Source: Gudongella sp964604145 (GTDB lineage: Bacteria > Bacillota > Clostridia > Tissierellales > Tissierellaceae). From it: DNA of 8,006 bases. Positions 1-6,162 of this stretch are shown here, piece by piece. Both the position numbers and the translations under genes were made by a program. How positions within the stretch are numbered: position 1 is the first letter of the stretch; each line of letters begins with the position of its first letter. The stretch spans positions 1 to 8,006 of the forward strand of contig CAZRXS010000060.1 of the NCBI GenBank assembly GCA_964604145.1. The letters are read 5' to 3'. The notes under the pieces are model-generated. The model saw only the letters and a program-made list of their open reading frames with translations. It searched no databases and was not told where the DNA came from.

Positions 1-68
1 CTCCTTTAAATTTTAATTTCTTCTTATCTATATAATAACACATAAATTAAGATGTTGCACAAATTATA
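1..68 (-). promoter_or_regulatory. Probable promoter and ribosome binding site of a divergent gene beyond the left edge
   Basis: Read on the minus strand, a perfect TATAAT hexamer lies at 68-63. A purine-rich AAAGGAG Shine-Dalgarno occupies the first bases of the window (about 7-1), so the start codon must lie outside. The best -35 candidate, TTGTGA, sits 19 bases upstream, which is longer than ideal. The leader between them is very AT-rich and holds no open frame of note. The two signals together suggest a gene transcribed leftward, divergent from the gene at 267. The product cannot be known from this window. Confidence 0.4.
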
Positions 69-197
69 CAAAATTTAGTGAAAAATATCACAATTTTTTA
101 TTATTCTATGCTAAACTATATAATTACTTGCTTAAAGTCATTTCGATTTTTTTGCTCTATGCTTTTATATATATTCTATCCAAGACTACAAATAATA

Positions 198-206
198 TGG
201 TAGAAT
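198..206 (+). promoter_or_regulatory. Candidate extended -10 promoter for the TIM-barrel gene
   Basis: The sequence TGGTAGAAT matches an extended -10 element (TGn followed by a five-of-six match to TATAAT). No convincing -35 lies at the expected distance, which extended -10 promoters can tolerate. Transcription would begin near 213, giving a leader of about 55 bases before the ATG at 267. The rest of 1-257 is AT-rich and shows no gene, hairpin terminator or riboswitch-like structure that I can support. Confidence 0.35.
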
Positions 207-254
207 TAAGCTAGCAAAAACAAAATTTAAGAAAGAAATTTATAATAATAACGT

Positions 255-260
255 GAGGTG
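255..260 (+). promoter_or_regulatory. Ribosome binding site that decides the start at 267
   Basis: GAGGTG lies six bases before ATG 267. A GTG at 258 is also in frame, but it is inside this Shine-Dalgarno and has no binding site of its own. The ATG at 267 is therefore the better start, and the protein is 222 rather than 225 residues. Confidence 0.8.
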
Positions 261-266
261 ACTAAC

Positions 267-935
267 ATGGAAAGATTTACACCAGAATTAAAGGGAACCC
301 TTAGGAGTCGTATAATCGAGGTTCCTGAAAGTATAAGAAAGGCCACGGGTATAAGGATCTTTGGTAAACGTATTAAATCTATTGCTTTCACTACTGATGT
401 AGCTATAATTAAAAATATTAATGCCGATGCCATAATTGCAGTTTATCCTTTTACCCCGCAACCAGCAATAACTTCAGCTATAACTACAATAGCAGATGTA
501 CCCGTATTTTCTGGAGTAGGCGGTGGGGTAACTGCAGGTAAAAGAGTTGTCAACTTGGCCCTTGATGCCGAATTTAAAGGGGCTATTGCAGTGGTGGTCA
601 ACGCTCCAACTTCTGATGAGACAATTAGGGCTGTACGTGAAACAATAGATATACCTATTGTGGTTACTGTAATCTCAGAAAATACTGATATTCAAGCAAG
701 ATTAGATGCAGGGGCCAATATAGTAAATGTTTCAGGTGCAAGTAAAACTGTGGATATAGTTAAAAATATTCGTGCTAAGTTTCCACTATTACCTATAATT
801 GCAACTGGTGGTCCTTCTGATGAAACCATCTTAGCAACTATAGATGCTGGAGCTAACGCTATCACTTATACTCCTCCAACAACTGCAGATTTATTTAAGA
901 TATCAATGGATAAATATCGCAAGGAACTAGGTTAG
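267..935 (+). CDS. TIM-barrel (beta/alpha-barrel) protein of unknown function
   Basis: The 222-residue soluble protein has no signal peptide or membrane segment. It shows the regular alternation of short hydrophobic strands and helices expected of a small (beta/alpha)8 barrel. Visible strands include KSIAFTT (37-43), DAIIAVYPF (54-62), VPVFSGVGGG (78-87), GAIAVVVNAP (105-114), IPIVVTV (129-135), ANIVNVSGAS (150-159), LPIIATGGPSDETI (175-188) and ANAITYTPP (196-204). The glycine-rich GVGGGVTAGKR (83-93) and the C-terminal ATGGPSDETI resemble phosphate- or substrate-binding loops of other small barrels, so a phosphorylated ligand is plausible but unproven. My recollection is that such proteins in Clostridia carry vague names such as 'hydrolase'; I see no catalytic motif that supports a specific reaction. 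The gene stands alone on the plus strand between its own promoter region and a strong hairpin, so it looks monocistronic and offers no operon context. Confidence 0.85.
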   Translation: MERFTPELKGTLRSRIIEVPESIRKATGIRIFGKRIKSIAFTTDVAIIKNINADAIIAVYPFTPQPAITSAITTIADVPVFSGVGGGVTAGKRVVNLALDAEFKGAIAVVVNAPTSDETIRAVRETIDIPIVVTVISENTDIQARLDAGANIVNVSGASKTVDIVKNIRAKFPLLPIIATGGPSDETILATIDAGANAITYTPPTTADLFKISMDKYRKELG

Positions 936-951
936 CATAAAACCTAAAAAT

Positions 952-1008
952 TAAAATAGACAAAATACCCTGATTTGTAGTACAAATCAGGGTATTTTGT
1001 CTATTTTA
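952..1008. terminator. Bidirectional intrinsic terminator, 28-bp perfect inverted repeat
   Basis: The arms 952-979 and 981-1008 are exact reverse complements around a central G at 980. In RNA this gives a stem of about 27 bp with a three-base loop. The core around CCCTGATTTG is flanked by A-rich and T-rich outer arms, so a transcript from either side ends in a U-rich tract. It lies 16 bases after the stop of the TIM-barrel gene and 11 bases beyond the stop of hflC, which converges on it, so it can serve both transcripts. Confidence 0.88.
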
Positions 1009-1019
1009 TCTATTCTTAT

Positions 1020-2009
1020 CTAACGACCTACTAAATATTTTAAATATGGTGATTCTAATGGAAGTATAATCACTGTTTCACCATTTATAGTTGTTTTATA
1101 GGATTCTAGTGTTCGGTACATATTAAAGAATTCACCATCCTTACTATAGGATAAATTATAAGTTCTTGCTGCTTCTTTTTCCCCTTCTGCCTCAATAGTC
1201 TTTGCATCTGCTTCTGCTTTAGATAGCATTTCTGCTACTCGTCTATCTGTATCAGCAACTATTTTTAGGGCTTCTGCATCACCCTGTGATAAATACTCTT
1301 GTGCCGTACTCTCACGCTCTGAAATCATTCTTTGATATACTGATTCCTCATTAGAGGCGGGAAGGTCTGCTCTTTTCATTTTAATATCTACAAGTTCAAT
1401 ACCGCTTAAATTACGATCTAGCGTTTCATTTACTTGTTTGTTTACAACATCGTCTAATCCACCACGACTATCTTTTTTATCATTGATAATATCTCCGTAA
1501 TTCATTTTACCAAGTTCTGTTCGAATGCTTGAATAAACAATATCTCCTAATCTACTTTCTGCTGCATCTAAAGTTCTTAAGGATTCTATCATTTGTTTTG
1601 GATCCTTTACCCTCCAAAGACTGTAATAGTCTACCATCATTCTTTTTTTATCTAAGGTGTTAATTTCTGCTGGTGGAACATCATAAATCAAAGTTTTCTT
1701 TGGTAATCTAGTTATAGTTTGTACAAATGGCAATCTAAACCTAAGTCCTGGTAGGTCTTCTACTTTAACAATTTCTCCAAATTGACGAACTATTACATAT
1801 TCATCAATTTCCACAATGTATAAATTGTTTTTTACAAATAATCCAACTAGAAGGATTATAACTATTATTGGAACTATCTTTGCTATTCCTTTAAAAGGAT
1901 TTTCTTGCTTTGGTCCAATATCTTGATTGGTGGTCTCTTCTTTAGCACCTGTTGCTTTAAACTCAGCTAGTAATCTTTTAAATAATTCCATTAACTCATT
2001 CACTATCAT
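1020..2009 (-). CDS. hflC: HflC, SPFH/prohibitin-domain membrane protein of the HflKC complex
   Basis: The protein has 329 residues. A charged cytosolic N-terminus of about 42 residues is followed by one membrane segment (about 43-60, IAKIVPIIVIILLVGLF), an SPFH domain (about 62-220) that includes PGLRFRLPF (87-95) and RADLP (213-217), and a long Glu/Ala/Lys coiled-coil helix (about 228-285). The C-terminal block DGEFFNMYRTLESY (291-304) matches the DPDFYAFIRSLRAYEN region of E. coli HflC. In proteobacteria HflC pairs with HflK as a membrane cage that modulates the protease FtsH; no ftsH is in this window. The gene overlaps the end of hflK by 14 bases. The start is uncertain: ATG 2009 has its GGGGG only two bases upstream, whereas an in-frame GTG at 2003 sits eight bases from the same site. 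The choice changes only two residues. The N-terminal tail is longer than in E. coli HflC, whose membrane segment is near residue 1. Confidence 0.93.
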   Translation of the reverse strand: MIVNELMELFKRLLAEFKATGAKEETTNQDIGPKQENPFKGIAKIVPIIVIILLVGLFVKNNLYIVEIDEYVIVRQFGEIVKVEDLPGLRFRLPFVQTITRLPKKTLIYDVPPAEINTLDKKRMMVDYYSLWRVKDPKQMIESLRTLDAAESRLGDIVYSSIRTELGKMNYGDIINDKKDSRGGLDDVVNKQVNETLDRNLSGIELVDIKMKRADLPASNEESVYQRMISERESTAQEYLSQGDAEALKIVADTDRRVAEMLSKAEADAKTIEAEGEKEAARTYNLSYSKDGEFFNMYRTLESYKTTINGETVIILPLESPYLKYLVGR

Positions 2010-2937
2010 TACCCCCTTTTTTCACTTGATCAAGAGGTAAATACTTCACTGTATTTGATCCTTCATTTTCTTGCATAATATAAATTTTAACATCTGGCAA
2101 AACTCTTTCCAGTGTTTCAATCATAAGGCGATCTCTTGTTATATCCTTATTATTAACATACTCCGAATAAATTGCATCAAACTGAGCAACATCTCCACGT
2201 GCTTGTTCAATCCGACTTACTTTAACCCCTTCAGCCTCACTAATTAAAGCTGCTTTTTGTCCTTCTGCAGTATTGATTTTTTCATTTTTATAACGATTTG
2301 CTTGGTTTATTTTAGTTATTCTCTCCTCACGTGCTGAAGCAACTTTTTTAAAAGCATCACTAACTTCATCTGTCGGAAGGTCTACATCTTGTAAGTTCAC
2401 ATTTCTAATTGCAATTCCAATATCATATGAATCTATCATTGTCACCAAGGTGTCGCGTATATCATTCATTATGCGAGTACGACCATCTGTTAGTGCATCG
2501 TCTACAACTGAGCTACCAATAACCCCTCTTAATGCAGAAGAAGTAGCATTGGTTAAGATGTCCACAGGTTCTTCAGCATTATAGATAAATGCTATTGGAT
2601 CAATTACTTGCCATTGAACTTCTAAATCTGCTAGGATAATATTTTCATCCCCAGTAATCATCTTTGCCTCTTGTTCCTTAACCGAGACTCCTTCTGATCT
2701 TTCTTCATATCCTAGAGTAAGCGAAAAAGTTTCTCTTGATACTTTATTCACCGTTTGTATAGGATAAGGCAACTTAAATCTAAGTCCTGGTGATACAATT
2801 GCAGTGCTGGGTTTCCCAAATGTTACTAATACAGCATATTCCGTCTGGTCAACTGTATAAAAACTAGTACTGCCAAGTACTAGAAATAACCCTACTATTA
2901 TTACTACAATCATTATTTTTGTATAATTTTTTGACAT
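1996..2937 (-). CDS. hflK: HflK, SPFH/prohibitin-domain membrane protein, partner of HflC
   Basis: The 313-residue protein begins with a short cytosolic tail and one membrane segment (about 8-24), then an SPFH domain (about 26-205) and a charged helical region (about 200-260). Blocks matching E. coli HflK are MITGDENI (93-100), SALRGVIG (134-141), DGRTRI (151-156), YDIGIAIRNVNLQDV (171-185), ITRDRLMIETLERVL (266-280) and the tail LPLDQVKKG (300-308). It lacks the long Gly-rich cytosolic N-terminus of E. coli HflK. The start is well supported: AAGGAGGA lies about five bases before ATG 2937. Its last codons overlap the start of hflC, so the two are translationally coupled and should be made in similar amounts. 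The gene begins 91 bases after the upstream phosphatase gene with no terminator between them, so it may share that transcript as well as using its own promoter. Confidence 0.94.
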   Translation of the reverse strand: MSKNYTKIMIVVIIVGLFLVLGSTSFYTVDQTEYAVLVTFGKPSTAIVSPGLRFKLPYPIQTVNKVSRETFSLTLGYEERSEGVSVKEQEAKMITGDENIILADLEVQWQVIDPIAFIYNAEEPVDILTNATSSALRGVIGSSVVDDALTDGRTRIMNDIRDTLVTMIDSYDIGIAIRNVNLQDVDLPTDEVSDAFKKVASAREERITKINQANRYKNEKINTAEGQKAALISEAEGVKVSRIEQARGDVAQFDAIYSEYVNNKDITRDRLMIETLERVLPDVKIYIMQENEGSNTVKYLPLDQVKKGGNDSE

Positions 2938-2957
2938 GCAATTCCTCCTTTTGTACT

Positions 2958-2966
2958 ATGATACCA
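2958..2966 (-). promoter_or_regulatory. Weak candidate extended -10 promoter for hflKC
   Basis: On the minus strand TGGTATCAT (2966-2958) fits an extended -10 element. A possible TTACCC -35 (2987-2982) is a poor match. Transcription would start only a few bases before the Shine-Dalgarno, so the leader would be very short. A second AT-rich option, TATAAA at 2973-2968, is also present. The call is tentative. Confidence 0.25.
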
Positions 2967-3028
2967 TTTTATATGCTTTAAGGGTAAGTTATTTTATATG
3001 ATTAACAACTTCTTCATCACAGGCAGTT

Positions 3029-3706
3029 TCAAATAACTGCTTTAAATAATATTCTTTCAATATCGAAGAAGTCTTTCCAAGCTATGCAATATATATTGTT
3101 ATTATTACAATATTCCAACAGTCCGTCTTTAGCAAAAACTAGATCTGCTTTACTTGCTACAGGTTCGTCAGTTATTCCATCTCCAATAAATATAATTTCT
3201 TGGTGGTCTTTTTTAAATTCTTTTACATGTTTCCTCTTACAGTTACCACAATATCCAATACTACAACAATCCTTATCTCTATTGTGATAAAAATCTACAG
3301 TTATATTTTCGCCATTAAAGTTCAATTTATTTGCAAGTATTTCAATATCTTCAATCCCATGTTTATCTAAAAACGGAACTATCCCATTAATGAATCCACC
3401 ACTTATTATTGATATGGGAATATTCAATTGTTTTGCTCTTTTATAGAACTCTATAAAGCCAGGTGATATCTCGATATCATTTAATATAAAATTTAAATAT
3501 TCTTCTTCGCTTATTTTTAGTTTGCTAAATAATGTGTCCATAAAATCTACATAAGTCATATCTTTTTCATCATTATCTTTATAAAACTCTTCTACTTTGT
3601 CATTCCAAAACACCCTTACCAATTTATCGTTTGTATCTTCTGTAGTAATTGTGCCATCAAAATCTATTAATATAGCAGCATTTTTTAAGTCTATATTTTT
3701 TAACAT
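3029..3706 (-). CDS. HAD-superfamily phosphatase, MtnX-like (subfamily IB)
   Basis: The protein has 225 residues and no signal or membrane segment. All HAD motifs are present: motif I DFDGT (D15 nucleophile, D17 acid), motif II S102 in SIISGG, motif III lysine in CKRKH (156-160), and motif IV GDGITD (175-180). The cap between motifs I and II is helical, as in phosphoserine-phosphatase-like subfamily IB enzymes. B. subtilis MtnX (the 2-hydroxy-3-keto-5-methylthiopentenyl-1-phosphate phosphatase of methionine salvage) is the closest relative I can recall. It shares the DFDGTIT start, a cysteine cluster before motif III (here C147, C148, C153, C156), the region around ADLVFAKDGLL (187-197), and a KDFFDIER-type end. 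The cysteines may bind a metal, which is inferred. No other methionine-salvage gene is nearby, so the real substrate is open. AGGAGG lies five bases before ATG 3706, making the start firm. Confidence 0.85.
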   Translation of the reverse strand: MLKNIDLKNAAILIDFDGTITTEDTNDKLVRVFWNDKVEEFYKDNDEKDMTYVDFMDTLFSKLKISEEEYLNFILNDIEISPGFIEFYKRAKQLNIPISIISGGFINGIVPFLDKHGIEDIEILANKLNFNGENITVDFYHNRDKDCCSIGYCGNCKRKHVKEFKKDHQEIIFIGDGITDEPVASKADLVFAKDGLLEYCNNNNIYCIAWKDFFDIERILFKAVI

Positions 3707-3727
3707 TGAACCCTCCTAATTTAATAA

Positions 3728-3768
3728 ATAGTCAATTCAAGCATATTGTATAGCAGAGATAGTCAATT
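3728..3768 (-). repeat. Pair of identical 10-bp direct repeats, possible operator
   Basis: The plus-strand decamer ATAGTCAATT occurs at 3728-3737 and again at 3759-3768, 31 bases apart, close to three helical turns. Read toward the phosphatase gene it is AATTGACTAT. The upstream copy overlaps the end of the proposed -35 element (3773-3768) and the start of its spacer. The downstream copy lies around the expected transcription start. The placement suits a regulator-binding pair, but two short copies could also be chance in AT-rich DNA. Confidence 0.4.
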
Positions 3769-3773
3769 TACAA
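3745..3773 (-). promoter_or_regulatory. Promoter of the MtnX-like phosphatase gene
   Basis: On the minus strand TTGTAA (3773-3768) and TACAAT (3750-3745) are separated by 17 bases. This gives a four-of-six -35 and a five-of-six -10 for a vegetative sigma factor. The start would fall near 3738, about 30 bases before ATG 3706. Because no terminator separates the phosphatase from hflK, this promoter may also feed hflKC. Confidence 0.5.
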
Positions 3774-3795
3774 GTATTCTAGCCTATGATATTCT
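3767..3795 (+). promoter_or_regulatory. Candidate plus-strand promoter divergent from the phosphatase promoter
   Basis: TTTACA (3767-3772) and TATTCT (3790-3795) are 17 bases apart, five-of-six and four-of-six matches to the vegetative hexamers. The element partly overlaps the minus-strand promoter. It points toward a Shine-Dalgarno at 3823, after which no gene follows. Confidence 0.35.
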
Positions 3796-3822
3796 TAATT
3801 TATAAATAAAATGCAACTTATT

Positions 3823-3856
3823 AGGAGGAAATATTGCTATAGGTGGATTTAAATAA
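3823..3856 (+). other. Orphan Shine-Dalgarno with at most a tiny open frame
   Basis: A full AGGAGG (3823-3828) lies on the plus strand with no gene behind it. The only open continuation at a usable distance would begin with ATT at 3833 and encode seven residues (IAIGGFK) before TAA at 3854-3856. TTG at 3834 reaches a stop after two codons. The terminator hairpin at 3859-3879 follows immediately. It may be the remnant of a deleted gene, a leader, or a chance match. It is not called as a coding gene. Confidence 0.3.
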
Positions 3857-3879
3857 AATAGCTGTCTAAAAGACAGCTA
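3851..3879 (-). terminator. Intrinsic terminator of the acc-regulator operon
   Basis: The arms 3859-3867 and 3871-3879 form a 9-bp perfect stem (TAGCTGTCT with AGACAGCTA) around a three-base loop. On the minus strand it is followed by TTTTATTT (3858-3851). The regulator's TAG stop codon (3879-3877) is the first three bases of the stem, so the hairpin ends the message directly at the end of the last gene. The plus-strand side has only a broken T tract, so termination in that direction would be weaker. Confidence 0.88.
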
Positions 3880-4359
3880 CTTTATATATTCTTCTATTTG
3901 TTTGCTCTTTAAACTATTTATAAAATCAGTAACTTCTGGCATTAGTTTATTAGACATAGCGTCTAATATTTTAATCAATATCTCTATCTCTTCTTCTGGA
4001 AAACTTTCAGATACCCTGCCTATAACAGTATCAATATATTGGGTCCTCATATGGTAATACTTGTAAAACTTTTCTGTTGGTTCCAAATAATATTCCCTTT
4101 TATCTTCTCTGGATTGAATCTTCCTAATATAATCTTTTTTCATAAGGTTTGAAACCCTATATGCCATATTGGATTGAGAGGTTTCCATAAAATCAGTTAA
4201 TTCCTTTATTGTAGGCTTTCCCATAGCATTTATTACTTCTACACAAAGTATCTCTGTCGGAGTTAGGCTAGCTTCTCTATCTTCAAGTCCCCTAAATATG
4301 CTTCTATAAAAATTTAATTTAAATTTTTCATAAACATCGCTAAATAGTTCTTTTAACAT
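3877..4359 (-). CDS. MarR-family transcriptional regulator, FabT-like, probable fatty-acid synthesis repressor
   Basis: The 160-residue protein has a winged helix-turn-helix fold. A dimerisation helix (about 1-25) is followed by SLTPTEILCVEVI (31-43), the helix PTIKELTDFM (49-58), the recognition helix SQSNMAYRVSNLMKKDYI (61-78), a wing with SREDKREYYLEPT (83-95), and long C-terminal dimer helices (about 97-155). The SREDKR wing with its D-x-R pattern is typical of MarR proteins. MarR members beside fatty-acid genes are FabT-type repressors, known in streptococci to need acyl-ACP as corepressor; its position directly after accA supports that role here. ATG 4359 is chosen because GGGGGAG lies five bases upstream. 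An in-frame ATG at 4404 overlaps the accA stop as ATGA, but its GGAGG abuts the codon with no spacer. FabT genes usually lead the fab cluster, so the distal position is unusual. Confidence 0.85.
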   Translation of the reverse strand: MLKELFSDVYEKFKLNFYRSIFRGLEDREASLTPTEILCVEVINAMGKPTIKELTDFMETSQSNMAYRVSNLMKKDYIRKIQSREDKREYYLEPTEKFYKYYHMRTQYIDTVIGRVSESFPEEEIEILIKILDAMSNKLMPEVTDFINSLKSKQIEEYIK

Positions 4360-4400
4360 AGGCTCTCCCCCTACTTTCTTATCCTTGTTTCTGATTAATA

Positions 4401-5294
4401 TCATCCTCCAATTTTTCTGTATTTAGACTGTCTATCTATTACAAGTCTATCTGGCCTCTTTCTTATAAGCATTTTAATTCTTTTTATAATTGCTTTCTCT
4501 AACCTTGCAAAGCTTTCTTGAAAATCTTCTATAGAAAATGATATATCTTCTTCTATAACTTGGTCGATAATATTATAATCATATAAATCCTTTGCTGTAA
4601 GCTTCATAAGCTTTGTAGCTTCTTTATGCCTAGTTCCATCCTTCCAAAGAATTGTTGCAAATCCTTCTGGAGATAATATCGAAAATATACTGTTTTCCAT
4701 CATAATTATATTATCTGCTACTGCTAAAGCTAAAGCTCCACCACTTCCACCTTCTCCTGTTATCACAGATATAATGGGAACTTTTAATCTACCCATTTCT
4801 AGCATATTTCTAGCTATGGCTTCCCCTTGGCCCCTTTCTTCTGCATCCACTCCAGGATAAGCTCCTGGTGTATCTATAAAGGTTATTATTGGTCTATTAA
4901 ATTTTTCTGCTTGTTTCATCAATCTTAAGGCCTTCCTATATCCTTCTGGTTTAGGCATCCCAAAATTAAATTCAACATTTTCTTCTAAGCTCTTTCCTTT
5001 ATTAGTAGCAATAAAAGTTACTGGAATAGCTCCTAAGTAGCCTATCCCACCCAGAATACTTTTATCATCGGCAAAAAGTCTATCTCCATGAAGATATATA
5101 GGCTCTTTTATAATATTTTCTATAAAATCTTTTGTCTTTGGTCTTTTTTCATGCCTAGCTAATTGAACACGATCATATGGTTCTATTTTAGCTTTATATT
5201 CTTCAATAATTTTCTTTTTTTCTATTTCAAGCAAGATTAAATCTTTTTCTCTTACTTCCAGCTCATTAATTTTTTCTTCTAATTCCTTTATCAT
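4401..5294 (-). CDS. accA: Acetyl-CoA carboxylase carboxyltransferase subunit alpha
   Basis: The protein has 297 residues, close to the usual 310-320 for AccA. A helical N-terminal coiled-coil region (about 1-45) precedes the crotonase-like carboxyltransferase domain. Diagnostic blocks are YLHGDRLFADD (67-77), FGMPKPEGYRKALRLM (111-126), DTPGAYPGVDAEERGQ (141-156), EGGSGGALAL (181-190) and SPEGFATILWKD (208-219). All are nearly identical to E. coli AccA, including the glycines that form the oxyanion hole for carboxybiotin. With AccD it forms the heterotetramer that moves the carboxyl group from biotin on AccB to acetyl-CoA, giving malonyl-CoA in the cytosol. The start ATG 5294 follows AGGAG by eight bases; that site lies inside the end of accD, and the gap is only four bases, so translation is coupled. 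Confidence 0.97.
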   Translation of the reverse strand: MIKELEEKINELEVREKDLILLEIEKKKIIEEYKAKIEPYDRVQLARHEKRPKTKDFIENIIKEPIYLHGDRLFADDKSILGGIGYLGAIPVTFIATNKGKSLEENVEFNFGMPKPEGYRKALRLMKQAEKFNRPIITFIDTPGAYPGVDAEERGQGEAIARNMLEMGRLKVPIISVITGEGGSGGALALAVADNIIMMENSIFSILSPEGFATILWKDGTRHKEATKLMKLTAKDLYDYNIIDQVIEEDISFSIEDFQESFARLEKAIIKRIKMLIRKRPDRLVIDRQSKYRKIGG

Positions 5295-5298
5295 ATTT

Positions 5299-6162
5299 TC
5301 AACTCCTATAATTATGAAGTTTCAATAAACTATAGAGATATTCCTTCATTTCTTTTCTATGGACTATATCATCTAAAAATCCTTTTTCTTTGAGAAATTC
5401 TGCCCTTTGAAATCCCTCTGGCAATTCTCCCTTTATAGTTTCCTTGATTACTCTAGGCCCTGCAAAACCTATTAAAGATCCTGGTTCTGCCAATATTATA
5501 TCTCCTAGGGATGCGAAACTGGCTGTGACCCCACCTGTTGTGGGATTGGTCATGCAGGATATATAAAGGTTCTTGCTTTCTCCATACATATCAACAGCGA
5601 TTGAAGTCTTGGCCATTTGCATCAAAGAGAATATTCCTTCCTGCATTCTAGCTCCTCCACTGGTAGAAAAAATCAATATGGGTAGATCTTTTTTCCCTGC
5701 GTATTCAAAAGCCTTGCTTATCTCTTCACCTATATAAGAACCCATACTCCCCATTAGAAATCTATTATCCAAAGCTACTGCTACTAATTTTATCCCCTTT
5801 AAGTATCCTTCTACGGTTAGAATCCCTTCTTTTAAACTGCTTTTTTTCCTATGCTCTTTGTATTTAGCCTTATATTCTGGAAAATCTATTGGATTAGAAA
5901 ATCTAAAAGTTCCATTTATAATCTTGTATCTATCTAAAAGTATATCCATTCTATCCTTTGAGGATATATTAAAATGATAATTGCATTCTGGACATGTAAA
6001 GAAGTTTTCCTCTATTTTGCTCTTAGAAATTAATCTTCTGCATCCATCACATTTTTCAAAAACCGCGTCAAAACTATCTTTCTTTTTAACATCTTTTCTA
6101 AATTCTCTTAGCTTTTTTATAATGGAAATAATGGACCCTTTACCTTTATTGGTTTGTTTCAT
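5299..6162 (-). CDS. accD: Acetyl-CoA carboxylase carboxyltransferase subunit beta
   Basis: The protein has 287 residues, normal for AccD. A basic N-terminal tail leads into a four-cysteine zinc ribbon (C38, C41, C57, C60) typical of bacterial AccD, which contacts nucleic acid in E. coli and helps assembly. The carboxyltransferase core follows, with MGSMGSYIGE (137-146), STSGGARMQEG (166-176), TNPTTGGVTASFA (205-217) and GFAGPRV (232-238). These form the acetyl-CoA side of the active site shared with AccA. ATG 6162 lies within the last codons of accC, a 17-base overlap. The nearest Shine-Dalgarno, AGGAG, is about 12 bases away, so initiation probably depends on ribosomes finishing accC. All active-site glycines visible to me are intact. 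Confidence 0.97.
   Translation of the reverse strand: MKQTNKGKGSIISIIKKLREFRKDVKKKDSFDAVFEKCDGCRRLISKSKIEENFFTCPECNYHFNISSKDRMDILLDRYKIINGTFRFSNPIDFPEYKAKYKEHRKKSSLKEGILTVEGYLKGIKLVAVALDNRFLMGSMGSYIGEEISKAFEYAGKKDLPILIFSTSGGARMQEGIFSLMQMAKTSIAVDMYGESKNLYISCMTNPTTGGVTASFASLGDIILAEPGSLIGFAGPRVIKETIKGELPEGFQRAEFLKEKGFLDDIVHRKEMKEYLYSLLKLHNYRS

Noticed and set aside
1..257. Possible riboswitch or small RNA in the AT-rich left region
   Set aside because: No conserved riboswitch core, stable GC-containing stem or terminator could be identified; only promoter-like elements are supportable.
227..433. Minus-strand open frame of 68 codons
   Set aside because: It lies antisense to the start of the TIM-barrel gene, has no Shine-Dalgarno and no recognisable domain.
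2025..2034. Palindrome CTTGATCAAG
   Set aside because: It encodes the conserved LDQV tail of HflK, so the palindrome is probably incidental.
3023..3040. Small inverted repeat GCAGTT...AACTGC at the end of the phosphatase gene
   Set aside because: The stem is only six bases and no T tract follows on the minus strand, so it is not a convincing terminator.
3084..3287. Plus-strand open frame of 67 codons
   Set aside because: It is antisense within the phosphatase gene, whose HAD motifs show that the minus strand is coding.
3464..3479. Inverted repeat TGATATC/GATATCA
   Set aside because: It lies inside the phosphatase coding sequence and can be explained by codon choice; nothing regulatory is expected there.
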